A stretch of DNA of 64,000 nucleotides from Bacteroidales bacterium (GCA_016288055.1 JAEEXZ010000006.1:1-64000); one strand, 5' to 3'. Positions 52,891 through 61,309 are shown, numbered from the stretch's first letter. Numbers and translations: made by a program. The notes: generated from the letters alone by a model not told the origin.

Positions 52891-54559
52891 CGATTTTCTG
52901 CGCCCTCTCCAGTGCCAGAGAGATGTGGCTGCAGATATTCTCCTTGCCCACGACATCTTCCATGCCGGCTTTCTTCAGCACTTTCATCACGGAAGGGTTA
53001 ACCCCGGACAGGACCACCTTCACACCCAGCTGGGAGCACATCTTGCACATGTTGGAAAGGTTGTGCACACCCGTGGAGTCAATGAAAGGCACCTTACGCA
53101 TGCGGATGATGCGCACCTTGGCGCGGCCGCCCATGTCGCCCATCATTTCCTCGAACTTGTTGCCGATACCGAAGAAGTAGGGGCCGTTGATTTCGTACAC
53201 CTTCACGCCTTCGGGGATGATGAGGTGCTCCAGGTTGCCCTGGACATCGGTGTCGGCCATAGGGTCTATCTCGTCGCTGAGGACGGAGACATTGGTGGTC
53301 TCGGCCATGCGTTTCATGCACAACAGGCAGGCGATGATAACGCCCACTTCGATAGCCACGGTGAGGTCGAAGATGACGGTGAGGAAAAAGGTCACCAGCA
53401 GTACGATGATATCCGACTTGGGATTGCGCAGGATGGCGCGGAAGCTTCTCCACTCACTCATATTATAGGAAACGACCACCAGGATACCGGCCAGGCAGGC
53501 CATGGGGATGTACTGCACCAGCGGCATCAGGAACAGGTAAATCAGCGCCAGCACGATGGCATGCGCGATACCTGCGACGGGCGTGCGGCCGCCGTTGTTG
53601 ATGTTGGTCATGGTACGGGCGATGGCGCCGGTGGCCGGAATGCCGCCGATGAGCGGGGATACCATGTTGGCGATACCCTGTGCGACGAGTTCCTGGTTGC
53701 TGTTGTGACGGTCGCCGATGACACCATCGGCCACGGCGGCGGAAAGCAGCGACTCGATGGCGCCCAGCATGGCGATGACCATCGCAGGCTGCGCCAGGTG
53801 GCGGATGCTCTCCCAGGTAAGCTCGGGAACGGCGGGCTGCGGCAGGGCGCTGGAGATGGAGAAGCGGTCGCCGATGGTCTCGATGCCCTCGACGCCGAGA
53901 TACTTAAGGCCGAGGGTCGCGAGCGTCATCACGACAATGGCGACGAGGGAGCCCGGGATGCGGCGGCTCACCTTGGGGGTAAGGACGATAATGAGTATGC
54001 TCACCACGCCCACCAGAAGGGCCCACCAGTTGATGGTGCCGATATTCTGCGCATACACCACCCACTTGTCAAGGAAGTCCGCCGGAACGCTCTCGACCTG
54101 AAGGCCGAAGAGGTCCTTGATCTGCGTAGCGAAGATGGTGAGGGCGATACCCGAAGTGAAGCCCACCACGATGGGATAAGGGATATACTTGATAATCGTG
54201 CCCAGATGGAGCACGCCCATCAGGATGAGGAAGGCACCGGCCATGAACGTAGCGATCATGAGGCCGTTCATTCCATACTCCTGGATGATGCCATAGACAA
54301 TGACGATGAAGGCGCCGGTAGGACCGCCGATCTGCACCTTGCTGCCGCCAAAGAATGAGATGATGAAACCGGCCACGATGGCCGTCAGGATACCGGCTTC
54401 CGGAGAAGCGCCCGAAGCGATACCGAAGGCGATGGCCAGCGGAAGGGCTACGATACCGACAATAATACCTGCAAGCAGGTCCTGTACAAGCGTCTGCTTG
54501 TTGTAACCGTTCTTGATAGTTGTGAACAGTTTAGGCGTGAAATCTCCCTTGATTTCCAT
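52877..54559 (-). CDS. SulP family anion transporter with STAS domain
   Basis: A 560-residue protein with about 14 membrane helices (DLLAGIIVGIVALPLAIAFGIASG, then GPTGAFIVIVYGI) and a C-terminal cytoplasmic STAS domain (about 440-550, IRMRKVPFIDSTGVHNL with the switch serine). SulP proteins carry sulfate, bicarbonate or C4 acids; the cargo here is not predictable. Start 54559 (MEIKGDF) follows a promoter embedded in a long inverted repeat. Confidence 0.92.
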   Translation of the reverse strand: MEIKGDFTPKLFTTIKNGYNKQTLVQDLLAGIIVGIVALPLAIAFGIASGASPEAGILTAIVAGFIISFFGGSKVQIGGPTGAFIVIVYGIIQEYGMNGLMIATFMAGAFLILMGVLHLGTIIKYIPYPIVVGFTSGIALTIFATQIKDLFGLQVESVPADFLDKWVVYAQNIGTINWWALLVGVVSILIIVLTPKVSRRIPGSLVAIVVMTLATLGLKYLGVEGIETIGDRFSISSALPQPAVPELTWESIRHLAQPAMVIAMLGAIESLLSAAVADGVIGDRHNSNQELVAQGIANMVSPLIGGIPATGAIARTMTNINNGGRTPVAGIAHAIVLALIYLFLMPLVQYIPMACLAGILVVVSYNMSEWRSFRAILRNPKSDIIVLLVTFFLTVIFDLTVAIEVGVIIACLLCMKRMAETTNVSVLSDEIDPMADTDVQGNLEHLIIPEGVKVYEINGPYFFGIGNKFEEMMGDMGGRAKVRIIRMRKVPFIDSTGVHNLSNMCKMCSQLGVKVVLSGVNPSVMKVLKKAGMEDVVGKENICSHISLALERAQKIVSEA

Positions 54560-54581
54560 ACGATAAAAATACACTAATAAC

Positions 54582-54619
54582 TTTTCGGCCGCAAAATTAC
54601 ATAATCTTGCGGCCGAAAA
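54582..54619. promoter_or_regulatory. Promoter within a 13-bp inverted repeat upstream of the SulP gene
   Basis: Perfect arms TTTTCGGCCGCAA (54582-54594) and TTGCGGCCGAAAA (54607-54619) with a 12-bp spacer. The minus-strand -7 box TAATTTTG (54592-54599) sits at the edge and in the spacer. The placement suits a repressor operator; a hairpin at the end of the upstream hydrolase gene is the alternative. Confidence 0.6.
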
Positions 54620-54657
54620 CAAACCTTTTGCAGGATATTATTAAAAAATTTCAAAAA

Positions 54658-55407
54658 TCAGAGAACCAGGTCCATCAGACAGGAAAGCAGCTTATTGGCC
54701 ACCTCTTCCGGGTGGTCTATGAGAAACTGGCCGTGATTCATGCCGGGGAACACCTCGACGTGCGTGTCCGGATGAAGGGCGCACAGGTGCCTGGCCTGCG
54801 GTTTGGCGACGAAGGCTTCCTTGGTTCCGTACCAGAAGTGGATATCGGCCCCGTCGATGGATTCCAAACTATGCGTATAAACATCCTTATATCCGTCCCT
54901 TACGGATTTCACGCCGCCGTAAGGAAACACTTTCACACATTCGTCCAGCAAAACATCGAAGTAATGGGAATGGAACACCCGGCGCCAGAAACCTGTCCAA
55001 TGGTAACAGGTCCAGACATTAAAGCCCTGATAGTAACGAAGGGCGTCCACGCTCCATGCGGGAAGCGCCAGCAGCGGCGCGGCATCCATGACCGCATGGT
55101 CAATGACAATCTCACGGCGCTCCATCATGCGGGAGAGGATTTTACCGCCCAGCGAAAGACCGTAGGCGACATCCAGGTGGCCTCCGAGGTTCTCCCGTAC
55201 ATATCCGTTGATCTTCCCGGCCTGGTCGTCAACGGAAGTGAAGGCCGATACCTTCCCGGGCAGGAAGCCGTCAATCCCGGCCGCGATAATATAGAAACGG
55301 TCTTTCAGGATGTCGATAAGCGGCAGGAATATCCCGCTGGATACACCAAGTCCGGGGATCAGAAGCAGACGGGGATTCCGTTTGTCACCGTAAGTGTCGA
55401 AAGTCAT
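54658..55407 (-). CDS. Alpha/beta-fold hydrolase
   Basis: A 249-residue cytosolic protein. The oxyanion region LLLIPGLGVSSGIF precedes the nucleophile elbow GLSLGG (S85), and the likely catalytic histidine is in GMNHGQFLI near residue 225. The substrate is unknown. The start at 55407 begins MTFDTYGDKR; longer readings enter the divergent greA promoter region. A near-consensus TATATTTA lies about 25 bp upstream. Confidence 0.8.
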   Translation of the reverse strand: MTFDTYGDKRNPRLLLIPGLGVSSGIFLPLIDILKDRFYIIAAGIDGFLPGKVSAFTSVDDQAGKINGYVRENLGGHLDVAYGLSLGGKILSRMMERREIVIDHAVMDAAPLLALPAWSVDALRYYQGFNVWTCYHWTGFWRRVFHSHYFDVLLDECVKVFPYGGVKSVRDGYKDVYTHSLESIDGADIHFWYGTKEAFVAKPQARHLCALHPDTHVEVFPGMNHGQFLIDHPEEVANKLLSCLMDLVL

Positions 55408-55463
55408 TGCCTGGCCTTTAGATTTAGTGGGGTAAATATAAGAAGATTTCTCTGAAAAATGAG

Positions 55464-55471
55464 TAATTTTG
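55464..55471 (+). promoter_or_regulatory. Promoter -7 box of greA
   Basis: TAATTTTG, four bases before the greA ATG, divergent from the hydrolase gene. Confidence 0.45.
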
Positions 55472-55475
55472 AAGC

Positions 55476-55940
55476 ATGGAATACCTGTCAAAACAAAGAT
55501 ACGACGAGATTGCCGCCGAGTTGCAGCATCTTATCAGCGTAGTCTATCCCCAGGTGCAGGACGACCTTGCCGAGGCCAGTGCCCAGGGGGACCGGAGTGA
55601 CAACGCCGGCTACCGGGAAGCCAGGCGCATGCAGGGGAAGACCATCAGCCGCATCCGTTTCCTGCAGAGAATCCTGGAGCACGCACGCGTTATCAACCCC
55701 GACGTTCTCCCCAAAGACAGGGTTTCCCTACTGAGCCAGGTGGAATTCACAAATCTCGCCACCAACGTCCGCATGAAGTTTGAGATCGTCAGCCCCCATG
55801 AGATGGACCTCGAGGCCGGCAAGATTTCACTGAAATCGCCCATCGGCGCGGCCCTGATGGGCAAGAAGGTGGGAGAAATCGCCGAGGCGCAAGTCCCCTC
55901 CGGAATCCTGCGCCTGAGAATTGAAAGCATTACCCAATAG
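55476..55940 (+). CDS. greA: Transcription elongation factor GreA/GreB family
   Basis: A 154-residue protein. The N-terminal coiled coil (about 1-75) has acidic residues at the tip (AQGDRSDNAGYREA), which coordinate the second Mg in the RNA polymerase secondary channel. The C-terminal FKBP-like domain follows (SPIGAALMGKKVGEIAEAQVP). It rescues backtracked polymerase by transcript cleavage. Confidence 0.92.
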   Translation: MEYLSKQRYDEIAAELQHLISVVYPQVQDDLAEASAQGDRSDNAGYREARRMQGKTISRIRFLQRILEHARVINPDVLPKDRVSLLSQVEFTNLATNVRMKFEIVSPHEMDLEAGKISLKSPIGAALMGKKVGEIAEAQVPSGILRLRIESITQ

Positions 55941-55982
55941 ATAGCTTTGTAAAGTTTATTTGTCTTTTTGGAAATTTGTTTT

Positions 55983-55990
55983 TACATTTG
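55983..55990 (+). promoter_or_regulatory. Promoter -7 box of the membrane protein/XRE pair
   Basis: TACATTTG, 27 bp before the ATG at 56018. Confidence 0.55.
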
Positions 55991-56017
55991 TGGCGGATAC
56001 ATAATTGTAAATGCCCT

Positions 56018-56464
56018 ATGAAAAAAACTAATTACCTTCTCCCCTACTCCTACAAGAAAGTAGGAATGTGGATGTTTCTGCCCTTTGCCGCATTAAACGT
56101 TTGCATTTTGTTCAGCGTAAAACTTCCAGAAATCATGGTTCCCTGGATAGCCATCGGAGACGATTTCTTTTACAAAGGAGAAGCAGATCTGGTTTCAACG
56201 CTGGGAATGCTGGCCTTGCTTGTTTCACTCTGCTTTATAGCACTGTCCCGCGAAAAGGACGAAGATGAAATGACAGGACAGATCAGGATGCAGTCCTTTG
56301 TCTGGAGCCTGTGGGTTACGGCCATCGTCCTGGCTCTGGGCATCCTGTTCATCATGGGCCTGAATTTCCTGGCTTTCACATGCGCGGCCATCTACCTGTA
56401 CTTCATGGTGTACATCCTGAAGTTTAATATTACCATGAGAGCAATCCGGAGGGAAGGAAAATGA
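56018..56464 (+). CDS. Four-helix membrane protein paired with an XRE regulator
   Basis: A 148-residue protein with four hydrophobic helices and a short cytoplasmic charged stretch (SREKDEDEMTGQIRMQ) between helices 2 and 3. It shares a four-base overlap (ATGA) with the following small HTH gene. This pairing of a small DUF-type membrane protein and a short XRE regulator is common in bacteria and may work as a membrane-tethered switch; function is unknown. Start 56018 follows the promoter box. Confidence 0.75.
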   Translation: MKKTNYLLPYSYKKVGMWMFLPFAALNVCILFSVKLPEIMVPWIAIGDDFFYKGEADLVSTLGMLALLVSLCFIALSREKDEDEMTGQIRMQSFVWSLWVTAIVLALGILFIMGLNFLAFTCAAIYLYFMVYILKFNITMRAIRREGK

Positions 56465-56661
56465 AAAACACAGTTAAAGTAGAACGGGCGATCAAAGACA
56501 TCACCCAGCAGGAACTTGCCACCGCCGTCGGAGTGAGCCGGCAGACAATCAACTCCATCGAGGCGGGCGGCTACATCCCCTCCGGAGTACTGGTACTGAA
56601 AATCGCCAGGTATTTCGGCAAACCCGTCGAATCCATCTTCGAGCTGGAAGAGAACGAGTAG
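56461..56661 (+). CDS. Small XRE-family HTH regulator
   Basis: A 66-residue protein consisting of little more than one lambda-repressor-type HTH: ITQQELATAVGVSRQTINSIEAG, with LVLKIARYFGKPVESIFEL as the last helices. It resembles the YozG/Cro-like regulators co-translated with membrane proteins. It probably controls its own operon. Confidence 0.9.
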   Translation: MKNTVKVERAIKDITQQELATAVGVSRQTINSIEAGGYIPSGVLVLKIARYFGKPVESIFELEENE

Positions 56662-56699
56662 CAATCAGGCGCCGACTCGAGCACCAGAAGGGCCTGTTT

Positions 56700-56792
56700 C
56701 GTGCTCGAACCTGCCAAAACCAGGAAACCCAGCAGCAGGTAGGGCGCCATTTCGCAGACTACATTCAATAAAGACAGCAAGTATGTGTTCAT
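56700..56792 (-). pseudogene. Remnant of a permease N-terminus
   Basis: Reads MNTYLLSLLNVVCEMAPYLL then LGFLVLAG before turning into unrelated sequence. The NEMAPYLLLGFL pattern is the start of the SO_0444-type Cu/Zn efflux permeases as I recall them. Only about 30 codons survive and no continuation is found in other frames, so it is a truncated fragment. The rest of 56662-56926 shows nothing else. Confidence 0.4.
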
Positions 56793-56926
56793 TTCTTTTA
56801 TCCAATAGGATTATCGTGTCAGGAAACACCCCAAAGCCAAGAATACTCTTGATCATTGAATTTCGATTAATCAAACAATAATACCAATTATTTCGAAACT
56901 TCAAGCGCGGCTAAATGGCTGGTCTT

Positions 56927-57481
56927 TTACAATTGTCTTATAACCTTGCAAGGGTTGCCGACGGCTACAACGTTCGCCGGAATGTCCTTGGTGACGACGG
57001 AACCTGCTCCAATGGTGGTATTGTCTCCGATGGTCACTCCCGGAAGAATCGTTACATTGCCGCCAATCCATACATTGTTACCAATGGTCACAGGCTCGGC
57101 CCATTCCTTCCGGCTATTACGCTCTACTGGATCCGTGCTGTGGCAAGCCGTATAGATGTTGACATTGGGGCCGATAAAGCAGTCGTCCCCGATGGTCACA
57201 GGCGCCTCGTCCAACACCGTGAAATTGAAGTTGGCAAAGAAGCGTTTCCCCACACTGATCTGCTTGCCATAATCGCAGTAGAACGGCTGGTTAATACAGA
57301 TATGATCGTCGCCGATATGGCCCAGCAAGTTTTTCAGGATGGCCAGTAATCCCTCTGTCTGCGAAGGCATCAGGGCGTTGTATCTGTGAATCACATCCTT
57401 GGTGGCATTCAACTCTCTTAAAAGCTGTAAGTCAGTCGCCGAATAGGGGAGCCCGGATTGCATCAGTTCCTTTTCCGTCAT
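56927..57481 (-). CDS. Sugar/maltose O-acetyltransferase (hexapeptide repeat)
   Basis: A 184-residue left-handed beta-helix acetyltransferase. The N-terminal MTEKELMQSGLPYSATDLQL segment is typical of Maa/LacA/NodL enzymes. Hexapeptide repeats run from about 70 to 180 (APVTIGDDCFIGPNVNIYTA, with the catalytic His in YTACHSTD, and IGNNVWIGGNVTILPGVTIG). It acetylates free sugars with acetyl-CoA in the cytoplasm. The start at 57481 fits the family length. Confidence 0.92.
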   Translation of the reverse strand: MTEKELMQSGLPYSATDLQLLRELNATKDVIHRYNALMPSQTEGLLAILKNLLGHIGDDHICINQPFYCDYGKQISVGKRFFANFNFTVLDEAPVTIGDDCFIGPNVNIYTACHSTDPVERNSRKEWAEPVTIGNNVWIGGNVTILPGVTIGDNTTIGAGSVVTKDIPANVVAVGNPCKVIRQL

Positions 57482-57535
57482 GGGATTTGTACAAATAACG
57501 ATTAATTGAGCAAAATTACCATTTATTTTTCGAAA

Positions 57536-57580
57536 CTTAAAGCACAAAATCGGCCTTGTGTGGCCCAAACTGTGCTTTAG
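57536..57580. repeat. C repeat 4
   Basis: Arms CTTAAAGCACA (57536-57546) and TGTGCTTTAG (57571-57580). This is a distant copy of the three C repeats at 39.14-39.31 kb, again with its own centre (AAATCGGCCTTGTG...). Confidence 0.65.
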
Positions 57581-57634
57581 GCTTTGAGCCCTGATTCAAG
57601 ACCATGAACGGTGAAAAGCAATCCTATAAACACA

Positions 57635-57662
57635 ACAAAAGCGGCCCGAAGACCGCTTTTGT
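57635..57662. terminator. Terminator behind the FISUMP lipoprotein gene
   Basis: Stem ACAAAAGCGG / CCGCTTTTGT with an eight-base loop. The minus strand, the direction of the adjacent gene, reads into GCTTTTGTTG. Confidence 0.7.
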
Positions 57663-57682
57663 TTATGGTTTGCCAGAACTAC

Positions 57683-58993
57683 TTAGAATGCGAGGACGGC
57701 GCGGACGTACCAGGAATTGCTCGTGAATCCGAAAGACGCCGAGGCGTCGGTGAAATCCACGCGGGCGCCTTCCTCACATATATAGCGATCAGACATCAGG
57801 ATGCCTCCGGCGGCGCCCAACGCCGACTGAAGACCACTGCAATCGATCGAACCGCTGGGAGAGTCGGTGTATGTCCAGCTGCTGCCGCATCCGATGAAAA
57901 GATACTGCCAGTCCTTGCGCGACGGCAATCTCCAGGTGCCGTCCGGGACGGCGTCCTTCGCGGCACAAGCTGCAGTAGCCTCACTCAAATCCATTTTCGT
58001 CCTGTTACTCTCGTCATCCAGAGCGACAGCAACGCCATGCGTGCAGTCCGATTCATCTCCCACATAGCCGATCATGGCCACGCCGGAGGTGCCGAAGGCT
58101 GTTGCTATGTCGGCATTCGGATAAATGTTCCCGTCGGCACCAACCAACTGGCCGATATCGTCTGCCACGGCGTTTGTGATGGCTGCCGACGTCAGGGCGA
58201 GACCGGTGGAGGTGTACGTAATGCCGGAAGCCAGCGTGACGCTCGCCGCCGTCTTGCGATAGACACCCAGGTCGGTCTGGGCAATGACGCTGACGGGCTG
58301 GCCATTGATGATGTCGCCGTACATGGCCACATAGATGTTGTCCAGCGACGTGGGGGTGACAGCGTACGTCGTGCTGTTAGCGGGGAAGTCGACGACGAGT
58401 TTCGTGACAGCGCTGGTGATGTCGTCCGTGCCGTCGGTGAACGAGAACTTCCAGATGCACATGGCAGGCATCATCGTCACGTCAGGCAGGGTGACTTCCG
58501 AATCGAAGACGAACATCGTCTCCGTGCCGGAGATGATGGCGAAGTTGGCGTTGATGTCGTCCAGCGTGCCTGTCTGGTCGTTGCAAAGATCCTTCGGGTC
58601 GTTGTAGAAGCCGGCGGGGTAACCAAAGCTGATGCTACCGCCATTCTTCGGGTTGGTCAGCGTCAGCGAGATCCTGGCGGCCTTCGTTGTAGGATCGACG
58701 GCGGTTACCGTTGCCGTAGTCTCTTCCGGGGCATCGCCGATGTTGGTGTACCGCACCCAGATCTGGTCGCCCTCCTGCCACTCGGCGCTGATGGAGCCGT
58801 CGCCGTTGTCGGTCATCGTGCTGCGGGTCTCGACCCCGCCCTTCGGCGAGAGCGTCGTGGTAACGGTAAAAGTGCGGGACTGTACAGGCTGATCAGAGAC
58901 TGTAAGCTCATCCTTGTTCGAGCAGGCCGACCATGTGGCTGCCGTCAGAACGAGGGCCGCCATCCAAATGATATGTTTCATTGTTTTCATCAT
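57683..58993 (-). CDS. FISUMP/fimbrillin-like surface lipoprotein
   Basis: A 436-residue lipoprotein: the signal MKHIIWMAALVLTAATWSAC carries a lipobox cysteine. Residues about 35-200 form a beta-rich N-terminal domain like that of fimbrillin-related proteins (STMTDNGDGSISAEWQEGDQIWV). The C-terminal part has the FISUMP pattern (DGTWRLPSRKDWQYLF...GGILMSDRYICEEG...SNSWYVRAVLAF). It is probably exposed at the cell surface. Three in-frame ATGs lie close together (58993, 58990, 58978). The upstream small peptide gene is probably co-transcribed. Confidence 0.8.
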   Translation of the reverse strand: MMKTMKHIIWMAALVLTAATWSACSNKDELTVSDQPVQSRTFTVTTTLSPKGGVETRSTMTDNGDGSISAEWQEGDQIWVRYTNIGDAPEETTATVTAVDPTTKAARISLTLTNPKNGGSISFGYPAGFYNDPKDLCNDQTGTLDDINANFAIISGTETMFVFDSEVTLPDVTMMPAMCIWKFSFTDGTDDITSAVTKLVVDFPANSTTYAVTPTSLDNIYVAMYGDIINGQPVSVIAQTDLGVYRKTAASVTLASGITYTSTGLALTSAAITNAVADDIGQLVGADGNIYPNADIATAFGTSGVAMIGYVGDESDCTHGVAVALDDESNRTKMDLSEATAACAAKDAVPDGTWRLPSRKDWQYLFIGCGSSWTYTDSPSGSIDCSGLQSALGAAGGILMSDRYICEEGARVDFTDASASFGFTSNSWYVRAVLAF

Positions 58994-59010
58994 CTTGTCG
59001 GTTTAGGGGG

Positions 59011-59160
59011 TTAAAGAAGAGTAGAACCAAAAGGGTCTCCGCCGCCGGGATAACCGGGCATGCCAGGCAAGTCACCACTGACGCAGATGACGCCCTCTTG
59101 TTTTACCTCTACGATAGTGATCGCAGGGGCTTCGTAAAGTTCGTTTTGTTTAGTATCCAT
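59011..59160 (-). CDS. 49-residue peptide upstream of the FISUMP lipoprotein
   Basis: Sequence begins MDTKQNELYEAPAITIVEVK, continues with EGVICVSGD and ends in a Gly/Pro-rich tail. There is no signal peptide. Short proteins with the YEAP...VVEVK..GVIC.SG pattern occur in many Bacteroidales as I recall, often ahead of surface lipoprotein genes; their role is unknown. The start at 59160 is preferred to the longer 64-residue reading because the conserved pattern begins there. The gap to the lipoprotein gene is 17 bp. Confidence 0.6.
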   Translation of the reverse strand: MDTKQNELYEAPAITIVEVKQEGVICVSGDLPGMPGYPGGGDPFGSTLL

Positions 59161-59673
59161 TATTGTAATTGTTGTAAAGCGTTGGTTGGTTGCGAGGAAC
59201 GACAAATCCTGGAAAAATAGTGTATAAGGTAAAAGCGCTCACTACTAATTCTTTGCTTTGCACAAAGATAGTGATTGTCAACTTAAAACACAATAGACCG
59301 ATTGCTTTATTATTCCCCAATAAAGGCTATATAGATAGACTACTGTTGAAATGGCCCAATCCGCTGATAATTGGACGTGAAAATCTTATCTAAAAGGATA
59401 GACAGCAATTCCGAGACCCCCATTCCGCAACTATCCGTGGAAGAGGAAATCGAAGTCTTGGCAGCCCCTTCAATAACCCCACCGGGGCAGCCGCAAAGCG
59501 GCGGGGGTTGGACCGAAGGTCCTGCCGGAGCGCACAAAGCAAAAGACCAGCCTCAAAAAGGCTGGTCTTTATTGCTTTGTAGACCAAACACTCCGAATCT
59601 CGAACCTCTCGCTCATCGAAGGGCTGCTCCAAATACAAGCCTTCATCGATTGGCCTGACCGATAAATTGGAAT
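59161..59673. other. Gene-poor interval with a hairpin and a decayed coding tail
   Basis: Holds the promoter above, AT-rich sequence, a hairpin AAAGACCAGCC / GGCTGGTCTTT (59542-59570) and a plus-strand reading frame FVDQTLRISNLSLIEGLL ending at a stop near 59660. A plus-strand frame from GTG 59377 passes through the hairpin and is probably not a gene. Confidence 0.55.
59263..59270 (-). promoter_or_regulatory. Promoter -7 box of the small peptide/FISUMP operon
   Basis: TATCTTTG on the minus strand, about 100 bp before the peptide start, giving a long leader. A TTG lies about 20 bp further upstream. Confidence 0.5.
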
Positions 59674-60531
59674 TTATTCTGTAGGAACGAAGTACTCCTT
59701 TTTGAAAATTAACGGCCAGAAAACCCCGTCATAATGTCCGTCAGAAGGGTTTCGGTCACGCCAGAACCACCTGCCATCGGCACAGTATGTTTGACAGTCG
59801 TATTGCAATAGTTCTTTCTTGAACGCCGCCGTAAGCCTGTCTTGCACTCCTGGTTCTACCTCTTCCGGCCATTTCAGATACTTCACGGTCCAATCTAGGA
59901 TTCTCCCGGTTCTATCATATTTTGACGGAATAAGCTGCATTGGTATCCGGAATCCTCTCAATTCCGGGAATTCCCTGTAATTAAACTTCTTGAGTAATTC
60001 CTGAAACATTACATCCCTGTTTATCGTCCCCTTGTGTTGTTTATTGCGGTATTTGCGGGAGGCCGTCACAACACCAGATTTGATGATTAGTTCAACCTCG
60101 GTCTCATTCAAATCGTCCCATCCATTCCCCGATGCACAAAGGAGGGAGCCTGTGCCACAAATGACGGTCCCGCTGAACCAGGACGCGAAAACGTTACCGC
60201 GACTATCTTTGAAATCCTTTAAGACATCCCTAAAATCGGCCTTATCTGAGCTCCCCCTCAATGTTTCAAGATAGAGTTTATTGCCATTGACACGCCAAGT
60301 GGCCACATAGCCCCGGAAGTTCCAGGAAAAGACATCATCAAACCCTACCTCTCCCCTTAAATAATTATAATGCCTGGAATCCAGTTGACCAAGCGGGGCG
60401 GTGTTGATTGCATACTTGACATTACCCATAATGAGCGTATCACGTACCTGACGAGTCGTGCTGCTCCAGCCATAAAGCGGGAGAAACAATAAGGCCCACA
60501 GGCACACACAAATATGCATCTTTAGCTTCAT
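59674..60531 (-). CDS. Hypothetical exported protein
   Basis: A 285-residue protein with a signal peptide (MHICVCLWALLFLPLYGWSS). The mature part is beta-rich with many aromatic residues (GKLYLETLRGS-like blocks and WRVNGNKLYLETLRG) and no catalytic motif I recognise. Base composition looks lower in GC than the housekeeping genes. The upstream region has a near-consensus box TATCTTTA at 60557-60564. It has no operon partner. Confidence 0.65.
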   Translation of the reverse strand: MKLKMHICVCLWALLFLPLYGWSSTTRQVRDTLIMGNVKYAINTAPLGQLDSRHYNYLRGEVGFDDVFSWNFRGYVATWRVNGNKLYLETLRGSSDKADFRDVLKDFKDSRGNVFASWFSGTVICGTGSLLCASGNGWDDLNETEVELIIKSGVVTASRKYRNKQHKGTINRDVMFQELLKKFNYREFPELRGFRIPMQLIPSKYDRTGRILDWTVKYLKWPEEVEPGVQDRLTAAFKKELLQYDCQTYCADGRWFWRDRNPSDGHYDGVFWPLIFKKEYFVPTE

Positions 60532-60610
60532 ATGTTTAAATTCCGATTTATATGCCTAAAGATAGAAGTTTTTGAGGATTTCCCCAAACAGGGGCAAGCG
60601 CAGAAAAGCA

Positions 60611-60638
60611 GAAAGTCAACCTTAATTGGCTGACTTTC
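60611..60638. terminator. Hairpin behind the PadR/DUF2812 operon
   Basis: Stem GAAAGTCAACC / GGCTGACTTTC with one G-T pair and a six-base loop. It lies 95 bp after the DUF2812 stop on that strand, without a clean T run. Confidence 0.4.
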
Positions 60639-60733
60639 AATTACTTCGTAGAAAACGATGATTATTTATCGAACTTTCTTGAGGGCCTTGTGAAACTGGA
60701 CAGGTTTAAGGAAAGTGTCTGGAAGCATATCTT
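60628..60733 (+). pseudogene. Decayed C-terminal coding fragment
   Basis: In one frame it reads FNYFVENDDYLSNFLEGLV and on to SVWKHIF, followed by TAG at about 60736. No start or longer frame is found. It resembles the fragment at about 59575-59660 (FV....SN...EGL). The protein family is not recognised. Confidence 0.35.
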
Positions 60734-61303
60734 TTAGAAAATCTGCCCGATCAGTTCGTTGGTCTTCTTGTGTAGTTTCTTCAGGACCGGAAGCAAGATG
60801 AACAACTCGGCCAGGAGGATGCCATAGGTCAATCCGGAACTGAAGTCAATCAACCAATGGGAAAAGCTGCTTTCAGGAAGATGCCTTCCCACAGGCATAA
60901 GAACCAGGAAAGCTACCGCTGCGATGAGGGTAAGACCGATGAAACTGTTCAGATGGAAGTTGAACGCCTTGCTGGTCAGGCGCAGCTTAGCGGCGACGTT
61001 ATTCTCCGCTTCGAACGGGCCGGACGCCGTTTCCCGCTTCCAGTAGATTTTACGTTTCCACTGATGGACGAACTGGTCCCCACAGGATGAGCGGAATGCG
61101 ACATAATCACCGACTCCTTCCTTAGACTTCTTTTCGTCAAAGTCGATCTGATAGATGAACTCTTCGGGTTCACACCGTCGGAAGCGGTAGATGACCCCGT
61201 TGGTACGCTGGAATGCCCAGCCTTTCTTGGCCATGTCGTTCAACCACTCTTCCTCTTTGTCAAAATCAACGAACCAGTTGATGGTAATCTTGCTTGTTTT
61301 CAT
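60734..61303 (-). CDS. DUF2812 membrane protein
   Basis: A 189-residue protein. The N-terminal soluble half (ITINWFVDFDKEEEWLNDMAKKGWAF) carries the WL..MA..GW pattern of DUF2812. Two hydrophobic helices follow near residues 120-140 and 150-172. DUF2812 genes are typically next to PadR regulators, as here, six bases after the regulator stop. Function is unknown; a role as a membrane target of the regulator is inferred only from linkage. Confidence 0.85.
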   Translation of the reverse strand: MKTSKITINWFVDFDKEEEWLNDMAKKGWAFQRTNGVIYRFRRCEPEEFIYQIDFDEKKSKEGVGDYVAFRSSCGDQFVHQWKRKIYWKRETASGPFEAENNVAAKLRLTSKAFNFHLNSFIGLTLIAAVAFLVLMPVGRHLPESSFSHWLIDFSSGLTYGILLAELFILLPVLKKLHKKTNELIGQIF

Positions 61304-61309
61304 ATTTAC

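Noticed and set aside
52925..54358. A plus-strand frame opposite the SulP gene.
   Set aside because: His/Asp/Gly-rich antisense shadow; the SulP gene is certain.
59377..59658. A GTG-started plus-strand frame beginning VKILSKRIDSNSE.
   Set aside because: It reads through a strong hairpin and then repeat-like sequence, and no promoter box precedes it. A short real peptide upstream of the hairpin is not excluded.
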